NCBI RefSeq assembly: GCF_011369485.1
Contig: NZ_VXCA01000001.1
Location: 69,454-133,453 of the forward strand
Length of the DNA stretch: 64,000 bases
Direction of reading: 5' to 3'
DNA from: Pseudomonas atagonensis
Lineage (GTDB): Bacteria; Pseudomonadota; Gammaproteobacteria; Pseudomonadales; Pseudomonadaceae
Shown here: positions 25,957 to 35,037 of the stretch, one piece after another
Layout: the number at the start of each line of letters is the position of its first letter
How positions within the stretch are numbered: position 1 is the first letter of the stretch
Position numbers and translations under genes: made by a program
Notes under the pieces: model-generated
What the model saw: only the letters and a program-made list of their open reading frames with translations
What the model was told of the DNA's origin: nothing
Database searches by the model: none

Positions 25957-26790
25957 TCAGCTCGGGGTGGGCAGCTTGCCTGCGCGCATCGCCGCGATGA
26001 CACCGCCATCAATCAGCAGATCACTACCCGTCACGAAGCCCGCATCAGCCCCAAGAAGATAAGCAGCCGCAATCGCGATTTCGTCAGGGGAGGCTATACG
26101 TTTGGTTGGGGAGGCAGCAATCATTGCTCTATAGCCGTCACCAATGGGTGAGTCGAGTTCGTGTTGCGCCAGTGGCGTTGCGATGATTCCAGGGCTCATT
26201 GAATTGACCCGTGCTCCACGCTCGCCCCAAGTCACCGCGGCCGCCTGCACGCGAAGGTTGTTGGCACGTTTGGCAATCATGTAGGCCACCATGGAATTAG
26301 GCACCGCATCCGCAGAAAGGAACGGAAGCCCGAGCAATTCATCTGTGGGTGTGAAAGCCAGCGCATAATCTTGCTCGGGAGTGAAGGCAGGCATCATATG
26401 GGCCGCCATGCTCGAGATTATGAGCCCAGCGCCGCCGGGCGAAATGACACGCTCAAACTCTTCGAAGACGACAGCAGATCCATACAGATCGACTGCCAAA
26501 ACACGGTCCGCAGGTGCCATATTTGGCGATACACCTGCCGTATTGACCACTTGGACAACACTGCCTAACGCTGCTGCTGCGTTTGCCAGCGCCCTGACTG
26601 ACACTCTAGACGACACGTCCACGAGACGCGTCTCTACGGTGTAGCTCGCACGTCGTAAAATGTCGGCGGCTGCCTGCAGGGCCTGATCATTAAAATCGGC
26701 GAGCAACAACGTTTTGCCAAAACTCTGCCGGCGAGCAATGGCGAGGCCAATTCCACCGGCACCGATCACAACAACAATCTCACTTTTCAT
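25957..26790 (-). CDS. SDR family oxidoreductase (tandem paralog 2)
   Basis: This 277-residue SDR has the same length and architecture as the neighbour at 25047: GAGGIGLAIARR, VDVSSR, a helical insertion (AAHMMPAFTPEQDYALAF), an active-site YMIAK, then MSPGIIATPLAQHEL and FVTGSDLLIDGGV. The two are clear tandem duplicates that have diverged considerably. The serine of the catalytic triad is in LIISSMAAHM. Co-transcription with the NTF2-like gene upstream is likely (51-bp gap). The substrate is unknown. Confidence 0.85.
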   Translation of the reverse strand: MKSEIVVVIGAGGIGLAIARRQSFGKTLLLADFNDQALQAAADILRRASYTVETRLVDVSSRVSVRALANAAAALGSVVQVVNTAGVSPNMAPADRVLAVDLYGSAVVFEEFERVISPGGAGLIISSMAAHMMPAFTPEQDYALAFTPTDELLGLPFLSADAVPNSMVAYMIAKRANNLRVQAAAVTWGERGARVNSMSPGIIATPLAQHELDSPIGDGYRAMIAASPTKRIASPDEIAIAAAYLLGADAGFVTGSDLLIDGGVIAAMRAGKLPTPS

Positions 26791-26841
26791 AATGATTTCC
26801 TTCGGTTATAGCCATATCCGCGAATGCCCGAACGCAGTTCT

Positions 26842-27234
26842 TTAGAAAGTGATGTAGCGGGCGCTCGCGATCATCCAGACGCCCTTGTGTTGTGTGAGTT
26901 CTAAAGTGAACTGCAGTCTCCAGGGGGCCGTCTTGCCATTAATACTGGCGTTGAAAATACCCCGGCCCTGCACGGTGGAGCTTTTGCCAATAACGCCGAC
27001 TCCAATTGATCGCTGTTCCAGCTCTATGCGGTGGTAGTTGAAGTCTCCCGACCAAACCAAGTCCAGCCATTCGTGCTTGGGTTGAATGTAGCCAGTGATA
27101 TGTACCAATGAGAATTCCGGATGGAGCAGGCGATCAAGATCAGATGTACGCGCCTCGATCATGGCGTTGTGGTAAGCGTTCAGGACTTCAGTGATCTCTG
27201 AGCTTTGGTCTGCGTGCTCCATCGAACTCGACAT
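26842..27234 (-). CDS. NTF2-like/SnoaL-type protein
   Basis: The 130-residue protein has the cone-shaped NTF2-like fold pattern: an N-terminal helix pair (EVLNAYHNAMIEARTSDLDRLL), HPEFSLVHITGYIQPKHEWL, and beta strands ending in WRLQFTLELTQHKGVWMIASARYI. Members include nuclear-transport-factor-like enzymes and nonenzymatic binding proteins; the role here is unknown. The ATG at 27234 is preferred; the frame also opens at a TTG at 27306. It begins the SDR pair unit and is divergent from the LysR gene. Confidence 0.7.
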   Translation of the reverse strand: MSSSMEHADQSSEITEVLNAYHNAMIEARTSDLDRLLHPEFSLVHITGYIQPKHEWLDLVWSGDFNYHRIELEQRSIGVGVIGKSSTVQGRGIFNASINGKTAPWRLQFTLELTQHKGVWMIASARYITF

Positions 27235-27411
27235 GTACTGATCCAGTGAGCGTTTATCGAAAGGTGCGAACGCGCCTGGATAACGATGCAGACCTCGCAC
27301 CCTCAAAGCGCCGAGTCATCCATTCAGGGAGTTGCGGCTGACAATATAGAGCGGCAGCATCCACATGATTAGATGGTAGGATCTGCATGAACTTATACTT
27401 TGAGATAATAA

Positions 27412-28341
27412 ATGGATCGATCTGAACTCGGTGATCTGGCTGTTTTTCTGGTCGTAGCGCAGGAGCTGAGCTTCACTCGAGCAGCCGCACGACTCGCTAC
27501 GTCACAGTCTTCAGTCAGTCAGACTATCCGCCGGCTCGAAGCACGCCTGGGCGTCAGATTGCTCGCTCGCACCACCCGGAGTATGGCCACGACGGAGGCC
27601 GGAGACCGGTTACTGGAAACCGTACGACCTGCATTTGGCAACATTGAAGCCAAACTGAGCGAGCTAAGTGAAATGCGCCAGAAACCGGCGGGCAGTGTTC
27701 GCATTACTGCGAGCAAGCATGCGGCTGAAGGCATCCTCTGGCCCACGGTTTCACGTCTATTACTCGAGTATCCGGAAATCAATGTAGAGATCTCGACCGA
27801 TGCGGCACTCACCGACATCGTCACTGATCGCTTCGATGCCGGGGTGCGCCTGGGGGAGCAGGTTGATCGGGACATGATTGCCGTGCGAATCGGGCCTGAC
27901 TTGCGAATGATTGTGGTCGGATCGCCGTCGTATCTGGCGCGCGCTCCTGCAATCAAGATGCCTCATGATCTCACGCGTCACGCGTGTATCAACGTGCGTC
28001 TTCCGTCATCGGGAGCGCTCTACGTCTGGGAGTTTCATCAGGATGGGCGCGACCTGAATGTGCGGGTTGATGGACCGCTTACGTTCAACAACCTGCGCCT
28101 GGTGCAACAAGCGGCGGTGGAAGGTTTCGGCCTGGCCTATTTGTTTGAGGATGTAGTCCAGGAACAACTATGTTCTGGTCAGCTTGTTCAAGTACTTGAT
28201 GAGTGGTGCCCCTTTTTCGCGGGATACCATCTTTATTTTCCCAGCCGACGTCAGCAGTCTCCCGCGTTTACGTTATTGGTTGAGGCATTGCGCAAAAACG
28301 TCGATGCATCATTTTCCGGGACCAAATGGCGCCCAGCCTGA
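27412..28341 (+). CDS. LysR family transcriptional regulator
   Basis: A 309-residue LysR regulator with a canonical HTH (residues 5-63, SFTRAAARLATSQSSVSQTI) and a substrate-binding domain of the CrgA/AaeR-like type (PAGSVRITASKHAAEGIL, RFDAGVRLGEQVDRDMIAVRIG). It is divergent from the NTF2-like/SDR operon across about 180 bp and so is its likely regulator. Confidence 0.88.
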   Translation: MDRSELGDLAVFLVVAQELSFTRAAARLATSQSSVSQTIRRLEARLGVRLLARTTRSMATTEAGDRLLETVRPAFGNIEAKLSELSEMRQKPAGSVRITASKHAAEGILWPTVSRLLLEYPEINVEISTDAALTDIVTDRFDAGVRLGEQVDRDMIAVRIGPDLRMIVVGSPSYLARAPAIKMPHDLTRHACINVRLPSSGALYVWEFHQDGRDLNVRVDGPLTFNNLRLVQQAAVEGFGLAYLFEDVVQEQLCSGQLVQVLDEWCPFFAGYHLYFPSRRQQSPAFTLLVEALRKNVDASFSGTKWRPA

Positions 28342-28729
28342 ACATCTCGAAATAGAGCCAGTCAAGCTCGGTAACTTTCAGCCAAAAGCCGGCAGCTTTG
28401 CTGAAAATTTATCTGCGGCCACCTCCATCTGGCTGAGTCCAACCGTCGGTTTGAGAGAAGATCGAGCGCGACGTCGAACTGCTGCGACTGCGCCTTTAAG
28501 TCGCATAGCCCATCAAACAGTGCCTGCCATTAATTAATCTCAGACTGTGATCTGCATTCATACCTACTGTGAAGTTTGCCGTCTTTTTCCACCTGTCTCA
28601 CTGCCAAACCAGCTTTTTTTATGCCGACAGCGCCTTCATCAAACCGTTAGAACCAATGATTTTCATGACCCGCTTCATGGCATTTTTACACACTCTGGGT
28701 CGAAACCGTCCTTCTGCTAATTTTCCACT
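28342..28729. other. Intergenic region, no gene seen
   Basis: This 388-bp stretch lies between the LysR gene and the convergent TetR gene. It is clearly AT-richer than its neighbours in 28560-28730, has stops in all frames, and shows no strong hairpin or promoter. A 19-residue minus-strand stretch starting near 28677 recalls the start of a ModA-like binding protein but is too short to annotate. Confidence 0.5.
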
Positions 28730-29311
28730 TTATCGACCGGCAACACCGGGTAATGACGCAAACATTTCAGCGCGACACACATTCAAAATCTCATCCGCCA
28801 ACGCGGAATCATCCGGGCAAGCTCGCGACAACATGATCGCGCCAACCGCTCGAGACAGCAGGTCGATCATTTTCTTTCTTCCCTCACCCGCCTCGGCATC
28901 CGTTCCTGTCGGGTATTTCTCTCCTAGCGTCTGCAGGGTGTGTTCGATGCCTTCGGCAAACGTCGCTTTCACATCGTCCGTCTGACGCGCAGCGTCCCCA
29001 CACAGCGCGGCCATGGTGCAACCGCTGCCGCGTCCGTCGCGATGTTCTCTGTTCACGTAGACGTCGATGAAACCCGGAACATCGAGCGCCTGGGCGCCGG
29101 TCAACGATTTGCCGAGACTGCAAGCCGCAGCTTCGGCCATCAGGTCAGCCTTCGAACCGAAGTGCTTGTAGAAGCCTCCGTGGGTGAAACCGGCAGCCGC
29201 CATGAGATCCGCCACACCGACGCCGTCAAAGCCGCGCTCTCGGAACAGCTCTGAGGCCGTTTCAACGATGTGCTCTCGATTGGCCTGTGCCTGCGCCTTG
29301 GTCACTCTCAC
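28730..29311 (-). CDS. TetR family transcriptional regulator (NemR/AcuR-like)
   Basis: A 193-residue TetR-type repressor with an HTH at 10-58 (HIVETASELFRERGFDGVGV and AAGFTHGGFYKHFGSKADLM). The C-terminal domain carries two cysteines in SGCTMAALCGD, a feature of TetR proteins of the NemR kind that sense electrophiles. The GTG at 29311 follows GAGG. It is divergent from an Old Yellow Enzyme gene, the same arrangement as nemR-nemA, so it very likely controls that operon from the 150-bp gap. Confidence 0.85.
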   Translation of the reverse strand: MRVTKAQAQANREHIVETASELFRERGFDGVGVADLMAAAGFTHGGFYKHFGSKADLMAEAAACSLGKSLTGAQALDVPGFIDVYVNREHRDGRGSGCTMAALCGDAARQTDDVKATFAEGIEHTLQTLGEKYPTGTDAEAGEGRKKMIDLLSRAVGAIMLSRACPDDSALADEILNVCRAEMFASLPGVAGR

Positions 29312-29460
29312 GTGCAATACCTCGTGTTTACCGGGAAATCATGTGCCTAATCATACATAGATGCCGATCATAATCAAAACCGTTGACAGTTTAGATTTCG
29401 ATCATCATCCTAATTGAACGCAACATCGATCTCCATCAACGGGCACGGAAGACGTACCAA

Positions 29461-30540
29461 ATGAGCGAGCAAAATATATTCACCCCTTTCACCCTTGGCG
29501 CCCTTACGTTGTCGAATCGTGTCGTTCTCGCGCCACTGACACGCAACCGCGCCGGCGAAGGCTTTGTGCCAAGCGAGTTTGCGGCTACCTATTACAGCCA
29601 GCGCGCCAGCGCCGGTTTGCTGATCAGCGAAGCTACACAGATTTCCCGACAGGGCCAGGGTTATCAGGACACCCCCGGGATCTACACACAGGCGCAGATT
29701 GATGGCTGGCGCACAGTCACCGATGCCGTCCACGCCAAGGGCGGCAAAATCTTCCTGCAGCTGTGGCATGTCGGCCGCGTCTCACACGTAGACCTGCAAG
29801 AAAACGGCGCCGCACCGGTGGCTCCTTCTGCGCTGCGTGCCGCGACCAAAGTGTTCGTCAACAACCGCTTTGAAGACGTCTCCGAACCCCGCGCCCTGGA
29901 AACCAGCGAATTGCCGGGAATCGTCTCCGATTTCCGCCAGGCCGCGGCCAACGCGGTCGCTGCCGGGTTCGATGGCGTGGAGATTCATGGTGCAAACGGC
30001 TACTTGCTGGATCAATTCCTCAAGGACAGCGCCAATCTGCGCACCGACGCTTACGGCGGCACGATTGAAAATCGTGCGCGTCTGTTGCTCGAAGTGACGG
30101 AGGCTGTCGTCAATGAGATCGGCGCGGATCGCACTGGCGTGCGCCTGTCTCCAGTGTCGCCGGCCAACGGCGTATCCAGCAGCGATCCGCAGGCGCAATT
30201 CGATTACGTCGTTGAGCAACTCGACGCCCTCGGGGTGGTTTACCTGCACGTGGTCGAAGGCGCGACCGGCGGCCCGCGCGACGTGGCTCTCTTCGATTTC
30301 GCCGCCCTGCGCCAGCGTTTCAAAAATACCTATATCGCCAACAACGGCTATGACCTCGACCTGGCGACTACGAGGCTCGCCGAAGACCAGGCCGACCTGA
30401 TCGCCTTCGGTCGCCCGTTCATTGCCAACCCGGATCTCGTGGAGCGCCTCAAACAGGGTGCGCCGTTGTCCGCGTTCAATCCCGCCACCCTGTATGGCGG
30501 CGGGGCGGCGGGCTACATCGACTACCCGACAATGGCTTAA
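29461..30540 (+). CDS. Old Yellow Enzyme family ene-reductase (NemA/XenB-like)
   Basis: This 359-residue FMN-dependent reductase uses NAD(P)H to reduce activated C=C bonds, nitro groups and quinones. Visible are the FMN loop LAPLTRNRAG, QLWHVGRVSH, the active-site HGANGYLLDQFL (His, Asn and Tyr), SANLRTDAYGG, and the phosphate loop AFGRPFIANPDL. It is the first gene of a four- or five-gene operon under the divergent TetR gene. A TTGACA hexamer lies at 29383-29388 in the intergenic gap, but no convincing -10 goes with it. Confidence 0.92.
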   Translation: MSEQNIFTPFTLGALTLSNRVVLAPLTRNRAGEGFVPSEFAATYYSQRASAGLLISEATQISRQGQGYQDTPGIYTQAQIDGWRTVTDAVHAKGGKIFLQLWHVGRVSHVDLQENGAAPVAPSALRAATKVFVNNRFEDVSEPRALETSELPGIVSDFRQAAANAVAAGFDGVEIHGANGYLLDQFLKDSANLRTDAYGGTIENRARLLLEVTEAVVNEIGADRTGVRLSPVSPANGVSSSDPQAQFDYVVEQLDALGVVYLHVVEGATGGPRDVALFDFAALRQRFKNTYIANNGYDLDLATTRLAEDQADLIAFGRPFIANPDLVERLKQGAPLSAFNPATLYGGGAAGYIDYPTMA

Positions 30541-30600
30541 ACGAGCGCCAGCGCAAGCTGAGCGCGTTTTGTTTCTCACCTCCTGAAAGAGAGATACCCC

Positions 30601-31389
30601 ATGAACACTCACCCTACTGTTCTGATCACCGGCGCCTCCACCGGCATTGGCGCTGTCTATGCCGAACGCTTCGCGCAACGCGGCCACAATCTTGTACTGG
30701 TCGCCCGCGATCAGGCTCGCCTGGACACACTTGCAGCGCGGTTGCGCAGCGAGCACGACATCGACGTCGATGTCATCCCGGCAGACCTGACCCAACTCAG
30801 CGATCTCACCACCGTTGAAAGCCGCCTGCGCGACGACGCCCGCATCGGCATTCTCGTCAATAACGCCGGCGCCGCGCTATCTGGCCACTTCGTCGACCAA
30901 AGCACCGACAGCGTTGCGCAACTGGTTGCCCTCAACACCACGGCATTGGTGCGGCTCGCCAGCGCCATCGCCCCACGCCTGGCCAAGGCCGGCGACGGCG
31001 CAATCATCAACATCGGTTCGGTGGTGGGTCTGGCGCCGGAGTTCGGCATGACGGTCTACGGTGCGACCAAGGCCTTCGTGCTGTTCCTGTCCCAGGGCCT
31101 GAGCCTGGAGCTTTCGCCTCAGGGCGTCTACGTGCAGGCCGTGTTGCCCGCCGCCACTCGCACGGAAATCTGGGATCGCTCCGGCGTCGACATCAACACC
31201 CTGAGCGAAATCATGGAAGTGGGTGATCTGGTGGATGCCGCACTGGTCGGTTTCGATCGTCGCGAGCCTGTGACCATCCCGCCGCTGCAAGAAGCTGAGC
31301 GTTGGGATGACCTGCAGGGCGCACGCCAGGGCCTGCTGGGACAAATCCGCCAGTCTGCGGTTGCCCAGCGCTATCAGACGCCACAGTGA
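30601..31389 (+). CDS. SDR family oxidoreductase (DltE/YdfG-like)
   Basis: This 262-residue classical SDR has the cofactor motif TGASTGIG (residues 10-17), NNAGAA, and the active-site YGATK with its serine in IINIGSVVG. Arg residues after the second strand (LVARDQARLD) point to NADP. The C-terminus carries a longer helical segment (PPLQEAERWDDLQGARQGLLGQI) than core SDRs. A GAAAGAGAG stretch precedes the ATG. It is second in the OYE operon. Confidence 0.88.
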   Translation: MNTHPTVLITGASTGIGAVYAERFAQRGHNLVLVARDQARLDTLAARLRSEHDIDVDVIPADLTQLSDLTTVESRLRDDARIGILVNNAGAALSGHFVDQSTDSVAQLVALNTTALVRLASAIAPRLAKAGDGAIINIGSVVGLAPEFGMTVYGATKAFVLFLSQGLSLELSPQGVYVQAVLPAATRTEIWDRSGVDINTLSEIMEVGDLVDAALVGFDRREPVTIPPLQEAERWDDLQGARQGLLGQIRQSAVAQRYQTPQ

Positions 31390-31469
31390 TTTTTTGCTAG
31401 CGAGCATGCGCAGGATTTGATGCAGGGGCATGGCACTGCGTCGAATCCAGCCCGTTGTCCGGAGTAACA

Positions 31470-32339
31470 ATGAATTCAATGCAGACAAATTCCCGTTCGG
31501 GTTCGCCGACGTCATTCATCGACGCGGCGAACCAGTCGATCACGGTCAACGGCATTCCCTTCGCCTACCGCGACACTGGGCCCGCAACCGGCATGCCCCT
31601 GGTACTGTTCAACCATTGGGGCGCAGTACTGGACAACTTCGACCCGGCGATCATCGATGGTCTGGCGCAAACCAGACGCGTCATCACCACCGACTATCGC
31701 GGCATCGGCAACTCGGGTGGAACCGCGCCACTGACGGTGGGTGAAATGGCCGACGATGCCATCCAACTGATCCAGGCGCTGGAGCTGACAACCGTTGATG
31801 TGCTCGGTTTCTCCCTCGGCGGCTTCGTCGCTCAGGAGATCGCCCTGAAGGCACCTGATCGGGTGCGCCGTTTGATTCTGACCGGCACCGGACCGGCGGG
31901 CGGCACTGGTATCGACAAGGTCGGCATGGTGTCGTGGCCATTGATCCTCAAAGGCTTGCTGACCCTGCGCGATCCCAAGTTCTACCTTTTCTTCACTTCG
32001 ACGGCGAATGGACGACGGTCCGCCTCGCAGTATTTACAACGCCTCAAGGCACGCAAGAAAAATCGCGACAAGGGCCCGACGCCCCGCGCTTTCCTGCGGC
32101 AATTGAAAGCCATTACCGCGTGGGGCAAACAACCGCGGCAAGACCTCGGGCGCTTGCGGACGCCGACGCTGATCGTCAACGGCGACAACGACATCATGGT
32201 GCCCAGCGTTAACTCGTTTGAGCTGGCCGAGCGTATCCCCAACGCACAATTGGTGATTTATGAGGATGCCGGGCACGGCGGGATTTTCCAGCATCACGCC
32301 GACTTTGTGGCCAAGGCGCAGGCGTTTCTCGATGCTTGA
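31470..32339 (+). CDS. Alpha/beta-fold hydrolase
   Basis: The 289-residue protein has the alpha/beta-hydrolase order: oxyanion region FNHWGAVLDNFD, nucleophile elbow GFSLGGF (Ser), the acid in NGDNDIMVP, and the histidine in EDAGHGGIF. It resembles the 3-oxoadipate enol-lactonase/esterase-like branch. The ATG at 31470 follows GGAG closely. It is third in the OYE operon; the substrate is unknown. Confidence 0.85.
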   Translation: MNSMQTNSRSGSPTSFIDAANQSITVNGIPFAYRDTGPATGMPLVLFNHWGAVLDNFDPAIIDGLAQTRRVITTDYRGIGNSGGTAPLTVGEMADDAIQLIQALELTTVDVLGFSLGGFVAQEIALKAPDRVRRLILTGTGPAGGTGIDKVGMVSWPLILKGLLTLRDPKFYLFFTSTANGRRSASQYLQRLKARKKNRDKGPTPRAFLRQLKAITAWGKQPRQDLGRLRTPTLIVNGDNDIMVPSVNSFELAERIPNAQLVIYEDAGHGGIFQHHADFVAKAQAFLDA

Positions 32340-32407
32340 CCACGTCACTCAGCAACACCCCAACCCCACCGACTACCCTCCATATAACCAGCAAGAGCCG
32401 CACCACG

Positions 32408-33406
32408 ATGAAAGCATTTCTGATTGATCGCTATGGCAAAAACCCCGGGCGCATTGGCGAAGCACCCGCGCCCGCAGTCGGTGCCCACGACGTCTTGATC
32501 GAGGGCCATGCGAGCAGTGTCAACGTGCTGGATTCGAAGATCAGCAAAGGCGACTTCAAGCTGATCCTGCCCTACGCCTTTCCGTTGATCCTGGGCAATG
32601 ACTTGGCAGGGGTTGTGGTTGAAGTCGGCCCGCAGGTGACACGCTTCAAACCGGGAGACGAGGTATACGCTCGCCCGCCCGAAGCGCGGATCGGGACGTT
32701 CGCCCAATTGATCGCCGTGAACGAAAACGCGGTCGCCCTGAAACCCGCCAATACCGACATGGCACAAGCCGCATCCCTGCCCTTGGTTGCACTGACCGCC
32801 TGGCAAGTACTGGTTGAAACCGCTCGGCTGCAAAAGGGCCAAAAAGTGCTGATTCACGCGGGTTCCGGCGGCGTCGGCACCATCGCTATTCAGCTTGCCA
32901 AACACCTCGGTGCGTTTGTCGCCACAACCACCAGCACCGCCAATGTCGGATGGGTCAAGGCGCTGGGCGCCGATCTGGTGATCGACTACACACAGCAGAA
33001 CTTCGAAAATGTGCTGCATGACTACGACGTGGTGCTTAACAGCCTCAGTGCCGACGTGCTGGAGAAGTCGCTCAAGGTCCTCAAGCCCGGTGGTCAGCTC
33101 ATTTCCATCTCGGGGCCACCCACTGCACAGTTCGCGCAGGAGCAAGGTTTGTCCTGGCCATTGCAGCAAGTCATGCGCCTGCTGAGCCTTGGCATTCGTC
33201 GCAAAGCGCGCAAACAGGATGTCAGCTACGCGTTCGTGTTCATGCGGGCCAATGGCGCTCAACTGCAACACATCACCGCGCTCGTGGAGGACGGGATCAT
33301 CAAACCTGTGGTTGATCGTTCCTTCCCCTTTGAATCAACGGCCGAGGCATTGAAGTACGTTGAACAGGGACGCGCCAAGGGCAAGGTCGTTGTTTTGCTC
33401 AAATGA
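32408..33406 (+). CDS. NADP-dependent quinone oxidoreductase-like MDR protein
   Basis: The 332-residue protein is a zinc-independent medium-chain reductase: GroES-like domain (1-120; GNDLAGVVVEVG, GDEVYAR), then the Rossmann domain with HAGSGGVGTIAIQLAK and a VLNSLSADVLEKSLKVLKPGG segment. The catalytic-zinc cysteines of alcohol dehydrogenases are absent. It probably reduces quinones or enones, fitting the OYE neighbour. Start: ATG at 32408, although its Shine-Dalgarno site is weak; the frame opens at 32336 over the end of the hydrolase gene. Confidence 0.85.
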   Translation: MKAFLIDRYGKNPGRIGEAPAPAVGAHDVLIEGHASSVNVLDSKISKGDFKLILPYAFPLILGNDLAGVVVEVGPQVTRFKPGDEVYARPPEARIGTFAQLIAVNENAVALKPANTDMAQAASLPLVALTAWQVLVETARLQKGQKVLIHAGSGGVGTIAIQLAKHLGAFVATTTSTANVGWVKALGADLVIDYTQQNFENVLHDYDVVLNSLSADVLEKSLKVLKPGGQLISISGPPTAQFAQEQGLSWPLQQVMRLLSLGIRRKARKQDVSYAFVFMRANGAQLQHITALVEDGIIKPVVDRSFPFESTAEALKYVEQGRAKGKVVVLLK

Positions 33407-33573
33407 CCACGCCGCCTGCTCATGAATCGACCGAAGAAACTGCACAGTTTTTACTACTTGAGTGCTCATCAGCCGAAGTAATTTCGCCAGAGGAACAGCA
33501 AGCGCTTCAACCGGATGTTGCGCGGGTTGAACCGCCCGTTATCGTTTGGCGCAGTTTGATGCTTGAGCCCTAG
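33403..33573 (+). CDS. Candidate 56-residue small protein overlapping the quinone reductase stop
   Basis: An ATG at 33403 overlaps the quinone reductase TGA (ATGA), the hallmark of translational coupling. The frame runs 56 codons to a TAG. The product is acidic, without membrane helix or known motif (it starts MTTPPAHESTEETAQF and has two prolines in RVEPPVIVWR). It would be the fifth gene of the OYE operon and fills most of the gap before the convergent MFS gene. No family is recognised, and chance cannot be excluded for an open frame of this length in GC-rich DNA. Confidence 0.4.
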   Translation: MTTPPAHESTEETAQFLLLECSSAEVISPEEQQALQPDVARVEPPVIVWRSLMLEP

Positions 33574-33599
33574 GGCGAAACGGGTTGCATGTGTTCTCG

Positions 33600-34808
33600 T
33601 CAGGCTGCCGCGCTCGACTCGACAAGATGAACTTGCGTGGCATTGCGCCCGGCCAGCCAGGCCAGCACAGACGCGACGAGCAAAACAGCGGCGCTAAGCT
33701 CGAAGGTGGCTTTGTAACCGCTCAGATCAAACGCCAGGCCGCCAATGACTGCGCCGCCGGCAATCGCCAGTTGGACGATGGCCACCAGCAAGCCGCCACC
33801 CGCTTCCGCATCATCCGGAAGCGTCTGCGCCAGCCATGTCCACCAGCCGACCGGCGCGGCCGTGGCAACCAGTCCCCAGAGTCCGAGCAACACGGCGGTC
33901 AGTACCGGAGATTTGCCGAAGCTGACCAACGCCAGTGCGATCACCGCCATGATCAGTGGAATGGCGGTCAGCGTGCGGTAGAGGCCGCGACCCATAAATC
34001 GTTCGATCAGAAAGGTGCCGATAAAACCTGCCACTCCAAGCCCCAGCAGCATGAAGGTCAAGGTTGAGACACTGACGCCAGTCACGCCTTCAAGAAAGGG
34101 CCGTAGATAGGTGAACAGCATGAACTGCCCCATGAAAAAGACACTCACGGCGACCATGCCCAAAGCCACTGGCAATTGCTTCATCAGACGCAGAACGTTG
34201 CCGCTACCTGCCTGGCGTTCGGCCTTTAAGGACGGCAGGCTGATCAGCAGCCACACGGCGGCAAGCACCGCGACCGGAACCACACAGAAGAATGCACCTC
34301 GCCAGCCAATCAACGAGCCAAGGAAGCTGCCCGCCGGAGCGGCAATGACCGTGGCCAAAGCGTTGCCGCCGTTGACGATGGCCAGCGCACGGGAAACCTG
34401 ATCAGGTCGCACCAGGCGCATGGCGGTCGCCGCCGACAGTGACCAGAAACCACCAATCGCTATCCCGATCAAGGCACGCCCAAATATGAATGACGGGTAG
34501 CCCGGGGCGAACGCGACGACCGTTCCGGAGACGATCATCAGCAAGGTCAGGCCCAGCAGAAGCTTCTTGCGTTCGACGCGAGCAGCGACCGAGGCGATCA
34601 ACAAACTGGTGATCAAGGCAAACGCACCTGACACGGAAATCCCCTGCCCGGCCTGGCCTTCGGTGATGTGCAGGTCTGCCGCAATCGGCGTCAGCAGGCT
34701 GACAGGCATGAACTCTGAAGCGACCAGAGCGAATGCGGCCAGCGACATGGCCAGCACGGCGCTCCAGCCGCCTGTTCTTTTAGAAGGATCTGTAGAAGGT
34801 AACGTCAT
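33600..34808 (-). CDS. MFS transporter, DHA1 family (NepI/AraJ-like efflux)
   Basis: The 402-residue protein has twelve helices and DHA1 signatures: ASEFMPVSLLTPIAADL in helix 1-2, RVERKKLLLG after helix 2 (motif A), and GIAIGGFWSLSAATAMRLV in helix 4. The pattern is close to NepI, a purine-nucleoside exporter, and to AraJ. The ATG at 34808 follows AGGT. It is divergent from the AraC-type gene over a 230-bp gap, which may control it. The substrate is unknown. Confidence 0.8.
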   Translation of the reverse strand: MTLPSTDPSKRTGGWSAVLAMSLAAFALVASEFMPVSLLTPIAADLHITEGQAGQGISVSGAFALITSLLIASVAARVERKKLLLGLTLLMIVSGTVVAFAPGYPSFIFGRALIGIAIGGFWSLSAATAMRLVRPDQVSRALAIVNGGNALATVIAAPAGSFLGSLIGWRGAFFCVVPVAVLAAVWLLISLPSLKAERQAGSGNVLRLMKQLPVALGMVAVSVFFMGQFMLFTYLRPFLEGVTGVSVSTLTFMLLGLGVAGFIGTFLIERFMGRGLYRTLTAIPLIMAVIALALVSFGKSPVLTAVLLGLWGLVATAAPVGWWTWLAQTLPDDAEAGGGLLVAIVQLAIAGGAVIGGLAFDLSGYKATFELSAAVLLVASVLAWLAGRNATQVHLVESSAAA

Positions 34809-35037
34809 GAAAACTACCTGTGGTGCGAAATAACGAGGGGGATGATGCGCAGGGGCAAGCAGTTTGTTGCCCATCCGAGCAGTGCCCCTGTAACAGATAG
34901 ACACATTCTCCCGGTCAATCCGGTGCTTCCCTAGCGCATTCCTCTTGAATGCTTGCCTGATCCTCTGGCAATGCAGGGTGATGGATAGGAAACGTCTCGC
35001 GCGCGGATTAGAGTTCGGTCAACAGGAGTGACCCCAT

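Noticed and set aside
28620..28680. Minus-strand stretch reading like the start of a ModA-type binding protein (MKIIGSNGLMKALSA)
   Set aside because: Only about 19 residues before a stop, and the sequence after the stop does not continue the family.
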